A stretch of 64,000 bases of DNA, from assembly GCA_949316495.1 (NCBI GenBank), contig OX439000.1, positions 54,037,720 through 54,101,719 of the forward strand, written 5' to 3'. The stretch comes from Amphiduros pacificus (Eukaryota > Annelida > Polychaeta > Phyllodocida > Hesionidae). Below the pieces are notes generated by a model that worked only from the letters and a program-made list of their open reading frames with translations, was not told where the DNA came from and ran no database searches. Positions within the stretch are counted from its first letter, which is position 1. Every line of letters begins with the position of its first letter. The position numbers and the translations under genes were made by a program. Shown here piece after piece: positions 13,956 to 27,801 of this stretch.

Positions 13956-15180
13956 GATGTAGGAGGGGTCAGAAAAGAGAAAAGCATGGAGCAGTGGTAA
14001 AAAAAGAAGAGCATGTAGGAGCGATCATAAAAGAGAAGAGGAGCACATAGAAGATTCCAGAAAAGAGAAGAGCATGTAGCGGTGGTCAAACGAAGAGGGG
14101 TCAGAAAAGAGAAGAGTATAGAGGAGGGGCCCAAAAAGAGAAGAGTATAGAGGAGGGGCCTGGAAAGAGAAGAGAGTATAGAAGAGGGGCTGGAAAAGAG
14201 AAAAGTATAGAGGAGGGGTCGGAAAAGAAAAAAGCGTGTAGGAGGGATCAGAAAAGAAAAGAGCGTGTAGGAGGGGCCAGAAAAGAGAAGAGCGTGTAGG
14301 AGGGATTGAAAGAGAGAAGGGCATGTAGGAGGGATTAAAAGAGAGAAGGGCATGTAGGAGGGATCGGAAAAGAGAAGGGTATGTAGGAGGGATCAGAAAA
14401 GAGAAGGGCGTGTAGGAGGGATTAAAAAAGAGAAGGGCATGTAGGAGGGATCAGAAAAGAGAAGGGCATGTAGGAGGGGCCAGAAAAGAGAAGAGCGTGT
14501 AGGAGGGATTAAAAGAGAGAAGGGCATGTAGGAGGGATTAAAAGAGAGAAGGGCATGTAGGAGGGATCGGAAAAGAGAAGAGCGTGTAGGAGGGATCAGA
14601 AAAGAGAAGGGCGTGTAGGAGGGATTAAAAAAGAGAAGGGCATGTAGGAGGAATCGGAAAAGAGAAGAGCGTGTAGGAGGGATCAGAAAAGAGAAGGGCA
14701 TGTAGGAGGGATCAGAAAAGAGAAGAGTGTGTAGGAGGGATCAGAAAAGAGAAGAGCGTGTAGGAGGGGACCAGAAAGGATAAGAGCGTGTAGGAGGGAT
14801 CAGAAAAGAGAAGGGCGTGTAGGAGGGATCAGAAAAGAGAAAAGAGAAGGGCGTGTAGGAGGGATCAGAAAAGAGAAGGGCGTGTAGGAGGGATCAGAAA
14901 AGAGAAGGGCGTGTAGGAGGGATCAGAAAAGAGAAGGGCATGTAGGAGGGATTAAAAGAGAGAAGGGCGTGTAGGAGGGACCAGAAAAGAGAAGGGTGTG
15001 TAGGAGGGATCAGAAAAGAGAAGGGCATGTAGGAGGGATCAGAAAAGAGAAGGGAGTGTAGGAGGGATCAGAAAAGATAAGGGAGTGTAGGAGGGATTAA
15101 AAAGAGAAGGGCGTGCAGGAGGGATTAATAGAGAGAAGGGCGTGTAGGAGGGATTAAAAGAGAGAAGGGCATGTAGGAGG
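13956..15180. repeat. 29-bp purine-rich minisatellite, about 42 copies
   Basis: Units of 29 bp around GTAGGAGGGATCAGAAAAGA; the plus strand is overwhelmingly purine. Variants include ATTAAAAG for ATCAGAAAAG. The minus-strand frames are open but are low-complexity Leu/Phe/Ser/Pro products of the array. Confidence 0.95.
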
Positions 15181-15971
15181 ATGTGTTCATGAATGTGTTC
15201 ATTGTATAACATCAGGCAAGTGTGTCTATGGTATGATATCAGGGAGAATGTGTTCATGGTATAATATCAATGAGAATGTGTTCATGGTATAATATCAATG
15301 AGAATGTGTCTATGGTAATGGGAGAATGTGTTCATGGAGAACATCAGGGAGAATGTGTTCATGGTATAACATCAAGGAGAATGCGTTCATGGTATAACAT
15401 CAGGGAGAATGTGTTCATGGTATAACATCAGGGAGAATGTGTTCATGTTATAACATCAGGGAGAATGTGTTCATGGCAAACATCAGGGAGAATGTGTTCA
15501 TGGTATAACATCAGGGAGAATGCGTTCATGGTATAACATCAGGGAGAATGTGTTCATGGTATAACATCAGGGAGAATGCGTTCATGGTATAACATCAGGG
15601 AGAATGTGTTCATGGTATATCATCAGGGAGAATGTGTTCATGGTATAGCATCAGGGAGAATGTGTTCATGGTATAACATCAGGGAGAATGTGTTCATGGT
15701 ATAACATCAGGGAGAATGTGTTCATGGTATAACATCAGGGAGAATGTGTTCATGTTATAACATCAGGGAGAATGCGTTCATGGTATAACATCAGGGAGAA
15801 TGTGTTCCTGTTATAACATCAGGGAGAATGTGTTCATGGCAAACATCAGGGAGAATGTGTTCATGGTATAACATCAGGGAGAATGTGTTCATGGCAAACA
15901 TCAGGGAGAATGCGTTCATGGTATAACATCAGGGAGAATGCGTTCAAGGTATAACATCAGGGAGAATGTGT
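15181..15971. repeat. 28-bp minisatellite, about 28 copies
   Basis: Units of 28 bp (ATGGTATAACATCAGGGAGA plus ATGTGTTC). It begins directly where the 29-bp array ends, with no unique sequence between. Several units lack four or five bases (GGCAAACATC in place of GGTATAACATC). Confidence 0.95.
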
Positions 15972-16929
15972 GGCCATAAGCGTTCACACTATGTTATAAT
16001 ATTATGCCATGTTGTGTTGGCTTTGATGGTGTTCAATTACTAGGCCGCAAGCTATTCATTCTTTATGTATAAGGGGAAGTTAGAGGTGTCAATTAATTGA
16101 TTGAGAGTAGTAAACTGAGGGTTAAATTATTACATGACATTTATGCTCCTTGTGTCGCACGTTGACGCTATTTTGCATCATCGGATGGGTAGCATTCTAT
16201 GCATTGCCATTATATAATAGCTCACTGGGGTTTATAATTGATCATTAAATATTCATATTCTTTTAATGCTAACCTCATTATACTTCAACTCCAAAGGGTT
16301 ATAATCAAATTGAAAACGAAGTTGTTGAAATAGTGGATGATTTTTATGTATTTTAACATTGGTGTTTTTATTTACCATTTCAAATGGTTCAAGTGTTTAA
16401 AATCCCAGAATATTAACCAATTCTAATGGAATTTTATGGGTATTGGTGGGAACTACTTTCCTTTTACGTTAAAATAGACCATTTTCAGAAAAGTACAGGA
16501 ATGTTGCTAAAGTCAAAAAGAGTCACCTTTTCATTTGGATATCATCGTATCTTTTTAACTAAAAAGAACTCTCAGATTTGCTTTATCATATTAAATTGTA
16601 AAAGGAAAAAGGTTATGCAGATTATAGAACCATAATAAAGAGGATTTCCAAGTGATCTTAATAATATTCTAATATAACAGATTGTCTATTTTCTTTCTGT
16701 AATAGTTATATTAAATTCATTAATGATATGACTTATATCCGGGAATATATACAAGTACTTGACATGCATCATGTCCCGCACGGTACATAATTTGGTTATT
16801 TTCCTTGTCTGCCACCATGGGGCACTAATTGAAAATTACTCTTAAATATGTTTCTATCATTTAACACAGCTGCGGCATCACTCCATAGTCCTAGCTTCAG
16901 AACACTTTATATCAGGTGATAACCCATGT
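15972..16929. other. noncoding stretch, nothing recognised
   Basis: AT-rich; no gene or repeat recognised. Confidence 0.5.
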
Positions 16930-17190
16930 AACACTGCGTGTTTTTCACCATCTACCTTTTTGCATGTTTTTCATCATCTGCCATATTGTGTGTTTTCTAT
17001 TATCTAACTTATTGCATGTTTTTCACCATATAACTTATTGCATGTTTTTCACCATCTAACTTATTGTATGTTTTTCATCATCTACCTTATTGCATGTTTT
17101 CATCATCTGTGTGTTTTCCATCATCTATCTTATTACATGTTTTTCACATCTACCATATTGCATGTTTTTCAACATTCACCTTATTGCACT
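16930..17190. repeat. degenerate tandem repeat of about 27-30 bp
   Basis: Eight or so imperfect units around TTATTGCATGTTTTTCACCA. More diverged than the other arrays, so probably older. Confidence 0.8.
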
Positions 17191-20100
17191 ATTCCATCTG
17201 TACGTTGCTGTATAAAGTCACAAACCACGGATATACTATTTTTGGGGAGTTAGCAATGAGAATACATATTGTGATTTTTTTTCGAATCTACCATTATTGT
17301 CAATGGTTCAACATTTAATCTCAACATATTTCATTATATTCTTTGTGTGAGTTAGAAGTCTTGACTATTTCTGTTAAGGTCGTTTTCAAGGTTTGTATTT
17401 ATTTATGTCTGTTTGATAAACAAATTATTGGTTTTGCTAATCGGCCTTTATAACCTTTTTTTGTTGACTTGACTGTTCTTTTATCAGAATAGCAATTGTT
17501 GCCTAGAATATTCCATTATTACTTCAAGCCTTTTTTAACGATCATGTTTACATAAGGCTAAATTGTATCCAGAATTTGTCAATAATAACCTTCTTGTTGT
17601 TTGAGGACGCCATACGGCTGACAGGGGTGAGGTTTGTGATGGGAGAATCAGAGCCTCATGAGCGATCACTCATCAGGATAAACATACAATTAAAGCCCCC
17701 GGCCAAGTCAACATGGCAGGAGAGCTTTCCCAGCGGAGCCATCCATTGTGCCGTTTTGTCTGTTCGACTCCCGTGGCCTTGTGGCGCTGATCCCCGTGGA
17801 AGCCCCGTCCTGCCTGCACAACCCCTCAAATGCCTCTAATTAAATTCCACATTTGTTTTTGTTGTCTCGCGCCGCATTTTGGCAAATTTCTAGCGGTGAG
17901 CGACATCATTAATTTCCTAGTTTTCTGGCGTTTTTGACCCAGCAGTGCGGTTGAAGGTGTGTGCGCTATAAGGACACCAGTAACCTTTACCTTTCCCGCC
18001 GGGACCACCAAGGACGGGGACATTTGTCCTTTTGCCTGTTGTGCTCAGCCAGCTTCCTTCCCCTGAAGAAGTAGTGAATGACCTCCCTTGCCGCGTGAGC
18101 AGGTGATGGGGACCTCTATGCCCTCCTCATTTTGCTGTCATCTTGTAGCCTAAATAAGCGGCCATACTCTTCCCTCAAGCCATACTCTTCCCTCAAGCCA
18201 CCCTCCTAGTATTCTAAATTCACAGACGCTTGCGTCTGATGTGCTATGCAGGGTTGTTCACAGAAATTAATATACAAGACCCATTTTTTTCAAGTTCCAG
18301 AGATGATGTTGACAGCATTATCATCTTCAAGACATCCGGGCCTTTATAAAATGGAATCATTTGGATATTTAATGAAGCTTAAAATTTGCATAAAATAAGA
18401 TGAATCTAATTTCTGTGAAAAAGTTACAGATTTGGAAAATCTAAAAAAGGATCATGTTCCGAATGCATTCAAGACAGACGCTTTGATGAATACAACTAGG
18501 TATACCAGCGCCATACATATGATATGTATATTTGACATTGATGGATCACATATATGTCCTTCTCAAGGTCAATGTATGAACCAATGACTAAAGGCAGGAT
18601 GAAATTCTATTCATCCTGCCTGGAGATCTGTCTGTCCCCTCAAGGTCTTTGGAAGTGTCAGACTATCTGGAATCGTGTTTATCATATCTAAAAACAGACG
18701 CGACGCGAGGTCCATCATGATTGTCCGGCATTACTGATAGGTCATTGAATTCCCCAATCCCATGCAATGACCGGAATCTTTTATTCAAACTTAACCCATT
18801 TCGAGCATTTCCATAGGACAAACCCTAGTTTTAATTTTGCTTCTTTCTTTTTCGCACACTCGAATTCTTATACTTAAATTCCTGTACTTGAAGTTCCTAT
18901 TCAGCAAAACCGTACCATATCTCACATGTTGCCAGTGTATGATAAACGTAAATGTTGTCCGTGTTTATCAAATTAGAATTCGTCCTGTAACAAGCTGTAA
19001 TAGCAGAGAACATGATAGGAATAAGAGTAATTAAATTTGTCACCTATCCGGCGAGGAGGGGACCCAGGCAGTACCGAGAATTCCGCTCTTGGTATATATG
19101 AACAAAACTTGGGACAAGCTAAGAATACAAAATCACTCACCTGTATATGGAAAGGTCTCTAATGTGGTGAAGCCGGTGACCGGTTTTGTGAAGAAATAAG
19201 CAGGATGCCGGGGGAGAAAGTAGAGGCCGGGGATGGTGGACGGCGGGGTAGGACAAGGAGGAGGGTTTGCCTATATTATCTCTAATGAAGTAGTGATCTA
19301 TGTGTGTGTTGTTCTCTCTCGGCGGCCCAGCAGGCAAGGTGCTTGTAGATGTGGTAGAATAACTATACACCAAACTTGTCTCCTTGCTGCACTCCGCACA
19401 TACAACACTCACTCAACAGGCCACGTACCGCACATGCCACATACAACCCCCACTTTAACTTAATGTATTCAATGCAATTGTCAATTTAGTAATGTGGAAG
19501 GTTTGTGGTAGCCAAGATAGCTTTGTACAAGTCCCAGGAGACAGTCTGCCCAGCGCGATAAGGCCTTACCGTCTGTGGGCGGGGCTTCTACCACACACTT
19601 ATAATTTTGGATTCCATTTCTAATTTGGGGGACCAGCAGAGCAGTATATGGAGAAGGACTCCCTATACTCAGGATGCAGGCAAATTAAGGTAAGTTTCCA
19701 TTAGGTTTTTCTCTAATTGTTGTATCTATATTGAAACTAAGAGCATGTTGGAGGAGGTAGCAAGGCGCACACCTGCGTGGGGCATCTGAGACAGGAAGCA
19801 CAAGTACCGCACACGGGGAAAAGCTTCTCTCAAAGTCCTACAGATGGGCATCCAAGAGACGGCACGGGAAGCCAGACAGTTTGACGTGCACCCTCTCATG
19901 TGATGGGGGAATGGGTTAAGGGTGCTCCTTCAAGCATGACTATCTGCGAATTGCAGGCAGGGACTTGGGCTGCAGGCAGAAGGCTCGGGGACGGTCGTTG
20001 TCTGATGCTCGTTGACTTTAACTGTATCTGTTCCACCAGACGGGCTCAACCACTCAAAATGATGAATACATTTGGTAACTGAATATAGGTGCCATGTACG

Positions 20101-21382
20101 CTTAATATGATGTAAATTTAAACTGCCTTTTGGCACTAATCTCTCAGAGCTTGGTTTCACCCATCTACATGGACCTCTCTGCACTGACCTTTGAGGCGTT
20201 CTAAGTTTGTGCCCGTCACAGGCCACCCGCGTAGAATAAAGTGTGGCCAAACCAGGTATATCAACTCGATTGTGGACCTTCTCATCTTGCGATCCTCAAT
20301 GTCATTTCAAAGCAAGATATAAATACCGTTATGCAAATATAATCACATTTAAGTTGGAATGGAGATGGGATTTGTGATTCCAATTTGGCTTATTTGAATA
20401 GTCGGCGTGGACCTTTAACCATCTGAAGATGATAAAGTAAGACACGAGTGGCAAAGCTTGACATACCAATATTTTCAATGACATTCACTTATCGACTGGA
20501 GACAATCTCCCTGAAACTTGAGAGAGACTTTCCACTGGTCACGGCGTATACTAGAACTTACCAGCACTTACCGGTTTGATTATAAACATTTTTCGGCATG
20601 TCGTAGAGAGGTAGTATGATCAGGCGCTCGGGAGATTTTAGTATTGTTCCGTTTGCTAATCGTGATTTTCTGAACAATCCACCCTGGAAATAAATCATGC
20701 ATAAGGACTGTTGATCTTTATAAAATTAATTACGATGACGTAAATAACAGGACTAAAGGCAAAGCCATAGAGTTCTACCGTGTTAAGTCACGCAATCAAA
20801 ATAGAAGGTAAGTTTTGCAGAAAGACAAGAAAGGACAGAAATATAAAAGTCCATGTGTCCTTAACAGGCTTTTATTATGTTTGACACCTGACAAATGTTC
20901 AGAATATTGCATCAAAATGTTAGCTTTCTGCTTCTGACTATAATCTACGGTTTATATCTCCGGGTATTCCGACCGGTCCATTTTCTATTGGTAGATATTT
21001 TTTCTATTGGAGAAAAACATTTGCTGCCGATTAAATAAAAAAATAGAAACATATCATTAAGCGAAGGTATTCATGATAAAAATGTTTTCAGACGAGCAAA
21101 CTAGTAAGGGGAAGAATAGGCAACGTGTACACCAGCCCTATGCCTTCAGGCTGACCCTCATTATCACCGTCTGAAACTCCCACTCAAATATAATGAGCTA
21201 CTTGAGGATGACACACTTTGTCTCATATTAACAGCTGACAGCTTACAATAACAGTTTAAGAGTAGAATATAACATTGAATGCGTGTAGCAAAGAATTGCT
21301 GATAGAAATATAAAGTCCCATTTGAAACATAGAGCACACAACTGGCTTCACATGCCTGAGGCTGCAACAAGCTTTATTTAAT
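17191..21382. other. noncoding stretch, no gene recognised
   Basis: Mixed composition. It contains a short tandem duplication (GCCATACTCTTCCCTCAA) at about 18160-18200 and a GC-richer block at 17570-18060 listed separately. No exon with a recognisable domain was found. Confidence 0.45.
17570..18060. promoter_or_regulatory. possible conserved noncoding element
   Basis: Non-repetitive, GC-richer block with homeodomain-type cores (CTAATTAAAT at about 17837, CATTAATTT at about 17908) and no sustained reading frame. The texture suggests constrained regulatory DNA; this is inference only. Confidence 0.22.
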
Positions 21383-21484
21383 ATATACATTCATTCATCC
21401 ACTTGAGAAGTTATTTTCCTATCAACCTATTAATTAATAGGTTGATAGGAAAATAACTTCTCAAGTGGATGAATGAATGTATAT
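21383..21484. repeat. perfect 102-bp palindrome (51-bp arms, no spacer)
   Basis: The two arms are exact reverse complements meeting at 21433/21434 within ATTAATTAAT; pairing ends at 21382/21485. No target-site duplication is visible outside. It could be a very young fold-back insertion, a template-switch product or an assembly/library artefact. Confidence 0.97.
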
Positions 21485-24400
21485 GATAACTCCTAACTTC
21501 ATTAACTTAATTAAGGCCAATTGAAATTTGATGTGGCGTCCAATAAGAATCTAATTAAATGAGAATGCATCGCAAGGTTAAATACCATGATGATACCATT
21601 GATATACTGGTGACACATCGATGGTACCAAATATAAAGTACAATAGGATCCTTATCACTGTCCATTGTTTTATTCTATAGGATTAAACTGCGTGAAGGAG
21701 ATGGCCTTACTATTGACTGACACATAACCTTGTTACACAACGCTACATATGGAGCATTGGCAATTAAACAGAAACACCTGTCACCCACCATCACCATCCT
21801 GTTTAACATTCATACTCGCTCGATGAGGATTCATTGAATTGCCTATGCTATTTGATACTATTGTGGTTTCTCTCAATGTAAAGAGAACTTGGTTAACAAT
21901 GGTAGTCTTTGATTGTGTTGATGGAAAAGGGAGAATAATCGTGAATGGCTTTTTTTCAAGAGCCCATTGTTTTGTCAACATTTATACGTTAACGTTAATT
22001 CTTACTTTATTTGTCGTCAATATTTCAAGGAATGCAATATTTTTGAGCCGAATTGAATTATTGCATTTTTGGTCAGTGGAGACACGATATGGTGGTTCGC
22101 GTATGAAGTCTGTCTCTTCATAATCTCAGTCAAACATCAGTGCCGCAACCCATTTACACCCGGCTGAGTAAGAATTAATTCTCATCCATCTGCGAGCACG
22201 ACTCGGTTCTTCAGATGGAGGGCCAGCTTCCCGCGGCTATTGAGCGTCGTGAGTAGGGTGTCGGTTTACGTGGAAGCACTATTTCATTATGCCTGTTTAC
22301 CGCTTGTGAAGCGATACGATGGCTTTGTGAAGCTGCTGTTTATGGGGTGATCGCATGCCGGACCTCGAAACTCATTGCCCTACCTAACTTCTCACCACCA
22401 AACCAAACCCCGGCCCTCAAAAGGGAATCGCCCATATTCTACATACACTGAGCTGAGAAAGTATTGAACACTCAACATTCGCAGCAGTTTGATTCCACAT
22501 CAAAGGCAAGCCCTCTTTCCCTTATCACCTTGCATAAAATTCAAATTATATTGTTCATATTTTGTTTGTGGGGGATCTGACTTTTTGTCCCAGTTGGTTA
22601 TTGATGGTTGAAATAACGTTTGTCACACATTTGTCCATTGGTTTGCTGAATGAGATTAACAGCAATTATCAATTAGTATAATAAAATTAATCAGAGTGAT
22701 TAAATATCGACAAGTTGAGTACATGATAATTTCTATTTAGTCACCATTCTGTTCTAATTCATTATTTACAATGGAAACTATGAACTGCCATCCCTCGTCA
22801 ATTTGATTTAGATAGAAAGACCACAAGAAATAGACCTGATAGAAAACTTAAATATTTCTATAACATCCCTCGTATAAATAACATTACTTGGCCAATATTT
22901 TTCAATACCGGAGTTTATTTGAGGTCACAAGAGGTCACAATATTGAATAAATGACTCAATATATTAATTTTCATTTGTTCAATCTATATTATTAATCCAA
23001 CCTTTTTGTAGACCTTTTTTATTTGTGTATGAGGTCATTAAGAAAGTATTTTTTAACTTATCTTTTGGGAGGGAATACATTTTCTGTCAATCTTTCTGTC
23101 AAATTAAATCTTCTCTCAAAATTCCGGTAGGAGTTCTTTGCTATTAATAGATAAAATGTAAGGGACCTATTCTATTTATTAGGCTCAGAATTTGTACACT
23201 TTTTAATGATTTTTGAAAAGAATTTTACATGCTATCACTGAGTTGTCAAGGAGGCTTGCCTTTTGAATAGCATGACAAATATCAACCAATTGGACTCGAG
23301 ATAACAACGACAGTTAGGAACTAATTCAATGTGCATTTTGAGTAGCCGAAATTATCTACTGCTCTGGGAAAGGATTTAAATGATCATTTAAAAAATAATT
23401 TTCAGAAAATGTTAGCAAACATAATAAGAAAACAATGATCAGCATAGCTCTAAGGCCATTGGCTTATGTTTATATTTTGCGTATGTTCTTATGTTAACTT
23501 CAATTTGGACTGAAATATTGTTTTCCGATGGTGCTCATCATCTGTATTTTATCTACTATTAGGACCGTGTTTTATTTGTAGCAGTCAGCCTTTCTGGTAG
23601 GTATACATCAGAATATGAGAATCATTACCTTGAGTATTGTTTCTATATTAGACGGTAGCAAGCGAAGAAAAAGAGAAGAGGCACATGGCCTATTCTCTGG
23701 CATCATTGCAAGCCAAGGTTTGGACTCAGTGCACGAAAACCGAGCAGTAAAGCATGACAAACGACGCCCAGGCACTGCCCAGAAATATCACTGCGGGCTT
23801 TGGGCACGAGTGGCTTTCCAAGGTTGCTCACTAAGTTTCTATGGTGATTCTTTCAGACTGAAAGATATTCCCCTACAATTGACTACATTGTTGGTCACCA
23901 AGGCAACGCCTTTCTTGCGTTTAAATGGATGCTAAACTGTCAAGAACGAAGTCACTAATATTCTGCTTTGGTGGAACACATTGAAAGGCAAATCGATAAT
24001 GTGATACCTTAAAAATTTCACAGTGTGGTCGTTATGTATTAAATAGATAAGAATGACACAGAGAGGTCCGCCACACACGCCTCGACAAGACATTCTTAGA
24101 TATTATCAACTTTTGTAATATACCTGAATACACAAGCTTCAGACAGCTTTTACACAAACCACAAAAAAGGCTTCTGACATTTGGGCTGACCATGTCAACC
24201 ACCTGGTCTAAGCATGATGGTAAATTTACAATAAACCTGTCTGTCATTGTAATAATGAAAAGTCATGATATTATATTGTATAAGGTGGCCGGCCATATGG
24301 TGCTACTTGTAAGTGTTAAGTACATTGTACAAATCATTAAAGATATAAAACGTCACGAATATCACATGGCTTACCATGTATCACAGATTGCTCGGCACAT

Positions 24401-27400
24401 TTTACATATTATATATGATTTAGAATGCTGCATGGTCAATGTTTCAATATATTTATATACTTTCTTTATAATCTGTCCTCACTCGGCTTCAACATCTGTA
24501 GTGACAAATGCATCGTTATCTGTCATCATGTATGATTCATTATCTGTCACCACATCATCCACACTGAAGCATCTGTCACATGTACCACTGTACATCTGTC
24601 ACACATGGTTCCGCACATTGGTATATGTCACATGCCCCTCAGTAAATGGCAGATTTGATGGAGCTTTGAGACCAGGAGGCACTGTCCACCAGACACCTGT
24701 CTGGGAGCGATCACGACCCGAGCCTGATCTGCTACCTGCTGACAATACGCCATCAGATTGACTGACAAAACACCACGCTCACATTAATTGTATTATAGAT
24801 GGTGTCACTTACATCGATCCCATAGCATTGCCTAAAATCGATTGCGATTACTTTATGAGGCAGCATGCAGGGTATTATTGTCTGTTCAGTGAGCACAGAG
24901 CGCGGTCTCCCGCCTGCTCCCGGAAAGAGCATCTCTGCCGAGCAAACCCCACATAATGCATACCCTGCACACTTGGATTTCAAGTTAAACATGTGCCATC
25001 TACCATTCAGACTGCAATTCGCCCATTCACTGTCACACAGCGAAGAAAAGGCTTAATTGACTCACAGACAGGGATATCAAGTTCGATGGGCAAGCTTTGT
25101 CGAGAACGATAGGGCGTCAGGCCAGATGAGTCACTCAATGTAGGGTCACTCGCTGACCACATGGACACATAGTGACCTGCCTATTTTTCTCACGTTGGGG
25201 ATAAGCATGACGTGAACTGCTCAGGTGACTAATCCCAGGTAACTAATCACAAGGGTGATGTGTTGGCTAAAATAAGGGCGATGTGTTGGCCAAAATAAAC
25301 GATAAATTTCCCAAATGTTCTATATCACTTTGAACACATACCAAAGCCTCTGTTGATAGGTCGTTAAAGCAGTCATGTTATACTGTCTCGGAGAAAACAA
25401 AGGACATCACTTACTATACACTGATTTTCATACTAATATTTAAAAAACAGTGTGATGATCTTGAAATTTAACACTTATTATCATTTGATCAGATATTTTA
25501 CAAATTTCTTCTCTGGATATTCACAGTTCGTTGAAGTATGTCATATGCTTAAGTTCAAACCTCCCACCTGATCATCAAGACAACTTAAGCAACTCTCGGC
25601 ACCTTGTGGGTACACTTTGTATGATGTGATCTCACCATATATACAAGGAGGATTACATGGGATGACCTTATTCATGAATGTAGTTCATCCTTGATTATCG
25701 GCTTTGTGCAGGATATTTACAACAGGGCAAGATAATTCCTAGGTATAAGCTGCTAATACATTTGATCCTCATTTTCCACATCACAACTGTGCCAGGTATC
25801 ATTGTGGACCTCATCATCAAGAAAACCTTGTTAGACACAATTCATATCCTGCTTACGTTGAATATCTCAATATGTAATAACGACATCTTTGTATTATTAA
25901 AACATTTACTAATTTAAGTATGCAAGCTTGACTTAGGTAGGCACATTTCCATTTCAAATAAATTCAATAACGGTAATGTTTCATAGTGTAACCATTATGA
26001 CAATACACCTTAGAAGATGACAAATCCAGCAACATATACTGATAAAGGAAAAAGGGCAACTTGGCCAAAGGTTTTGGACCCCAAGCTCGTGAGGACAAGT
26101 GTAGCCACTTGCCAACTATATATAATGTCCTCAGGAGGCAGGTTGAAATCCGAACACAAATTATATCTAGATCAGATGTAATATCTTATAGTGTCATACA
26201 CATGTCTGACAGTCTTCTCGATGTTTATCGACCTTCACGTATAAATTCAAAATTGATATATATCTTATCACACATTTACATATAATATGTATTCTCTTGG
26301 TATGTTATCTAATCCTACCGATTTGCCTTTATTAAAGTAGGCACAAGCACTATTCCCACATTAGCAACTGGCAGTGATTTTTTATTCACAATTCTACCTG
26401 CAGTTCTCCCACAGTTCACCCAGAAATGCTGCTGCATTGTTCTTTCCCACTAAATTGTACTCACTCAAGCTTGAATTACGTGATCCATCAAACTACGGAC
26501 AATCGAGATTTAACGTTGCTTGATCTATCTGAAGAACGAGGCTGCTCACATGTCTCAAGGCGGATGTTTGCCTGTCACCATCTTGAATATGGTTATTTTT
26601 AGACGAAAGCCTCAAACTTTGGTGATTTCAAGAACCTAAAGAGTTGCAAAAGAGATGGAAAAATTCGATTATAAAGATATACTCCAAAGGGAAACACTTA
26701 TCAATCATTTTAAAAGGAAATTCCATTGCAAGACAACACTGGGAAGCAGACCTTGCAAGTGGCATTCAAGCATCTTGATACATGAGTTGTATTGGTGGGT
26801 AGATTCCCATATACTCAAAAAGTCTCCTCAGAACATGAAGCAATCCCCGATACCACTTAGATTGAACAGATGGAAAAGGAACACCAAGAAATACATCATA
26901 TCAAGGCTCTAGAATCATACCAATGCTTTAAATCACGGGCAAACACTACACGTGTGATATTCAGCGAAAATTCAGGCTCTCGTGAGAACCAAATTTTATC
27001 AAAATGGTCAGAGTACTAAAATATTTGGCCCACCTAAACCCTACTTTCTCTTATTTCCAAGCATCGACAAAAAACGAAGTTTCAGATACGTTAGATTTCT
27101 GTTTTCCAACTCTCATCAGGATCAGGATTAAAGGGCATCCCGGTTTGTCCAATATAAATTCTTATTATCACAATATTGTTTCATCAGTAATACCTGAGTT
27201 ATAATATGTTATGGCCCTGATAATAAATACAGCCTTTGTTTCCGCTATGCATCTCGATCTGCCTCGTTTCTAGTCTCGTGGTCACGTGTCATGAGAAGTG
27301 ATCAGGGAAGCTGACATGGCGCATGGGCGGTCGCTGAGCCATGCACCCATCTATTAGGCTCCGTCATGTCACCCACCCTCGCCACTTCATCATATAACCC

Positions 27401-27801
27401 CATATTCTCGTTCTATTACAACAGATGTTTCTTTGATGAAGATTAGCTCATTGGAGCATGGGGGGATTGATTGAGGAATGCTTGCCCAGGCTGAAGGTTA
27501 CAACTGACAAACAAAGAAGCACAAGGACAGGTCCTAAAATCTACTTAGAAGCCTAGGTTTTGCGTGAGCAACTCTCATTTTGCAAAGTCATTATGTTAGT
27601 TTGGAAAGATACACAAGAAGAATAGTTGTAAATGTTTTTATGGATTTCTGTATGCAGAAATTTATTATATTAATAGTTGATTTACTTGCAGCCTTTTACT
27701 TTTTAGGCTGATTGACACATTTGTTACACTGTAATATTTGAATATTTAGTACACTGTAAGATCTAACAAAAAAACACTATCATTTTTGCCGTATTTAACA
27801 G
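21485..27801. other. noncoding stretch, no gene recognised
   Basis: AT-rich unique-looking DNA. A 24-bp direct duplication (GATGTGTTGGC) lies at about 25255-25305. The longest frame, at 24192-24761, shows no domain and repetitive CATCTGTCA wording, so it is not called. Confidence 0.45.

Noticed and set aside
13853-15257. Minus-strand frames of 90-166 aa rich in Leu, Phe, Ser and Pro
   Set aside because: Products of the 29-bp purine-rich array; unit length is not a multiple of three and frames shift between units.
24192-24761. 189-aa plus-strand frame
   Set aside because: No recognisable domain, AT-rich composition and no splice or promoter context; probably chance.
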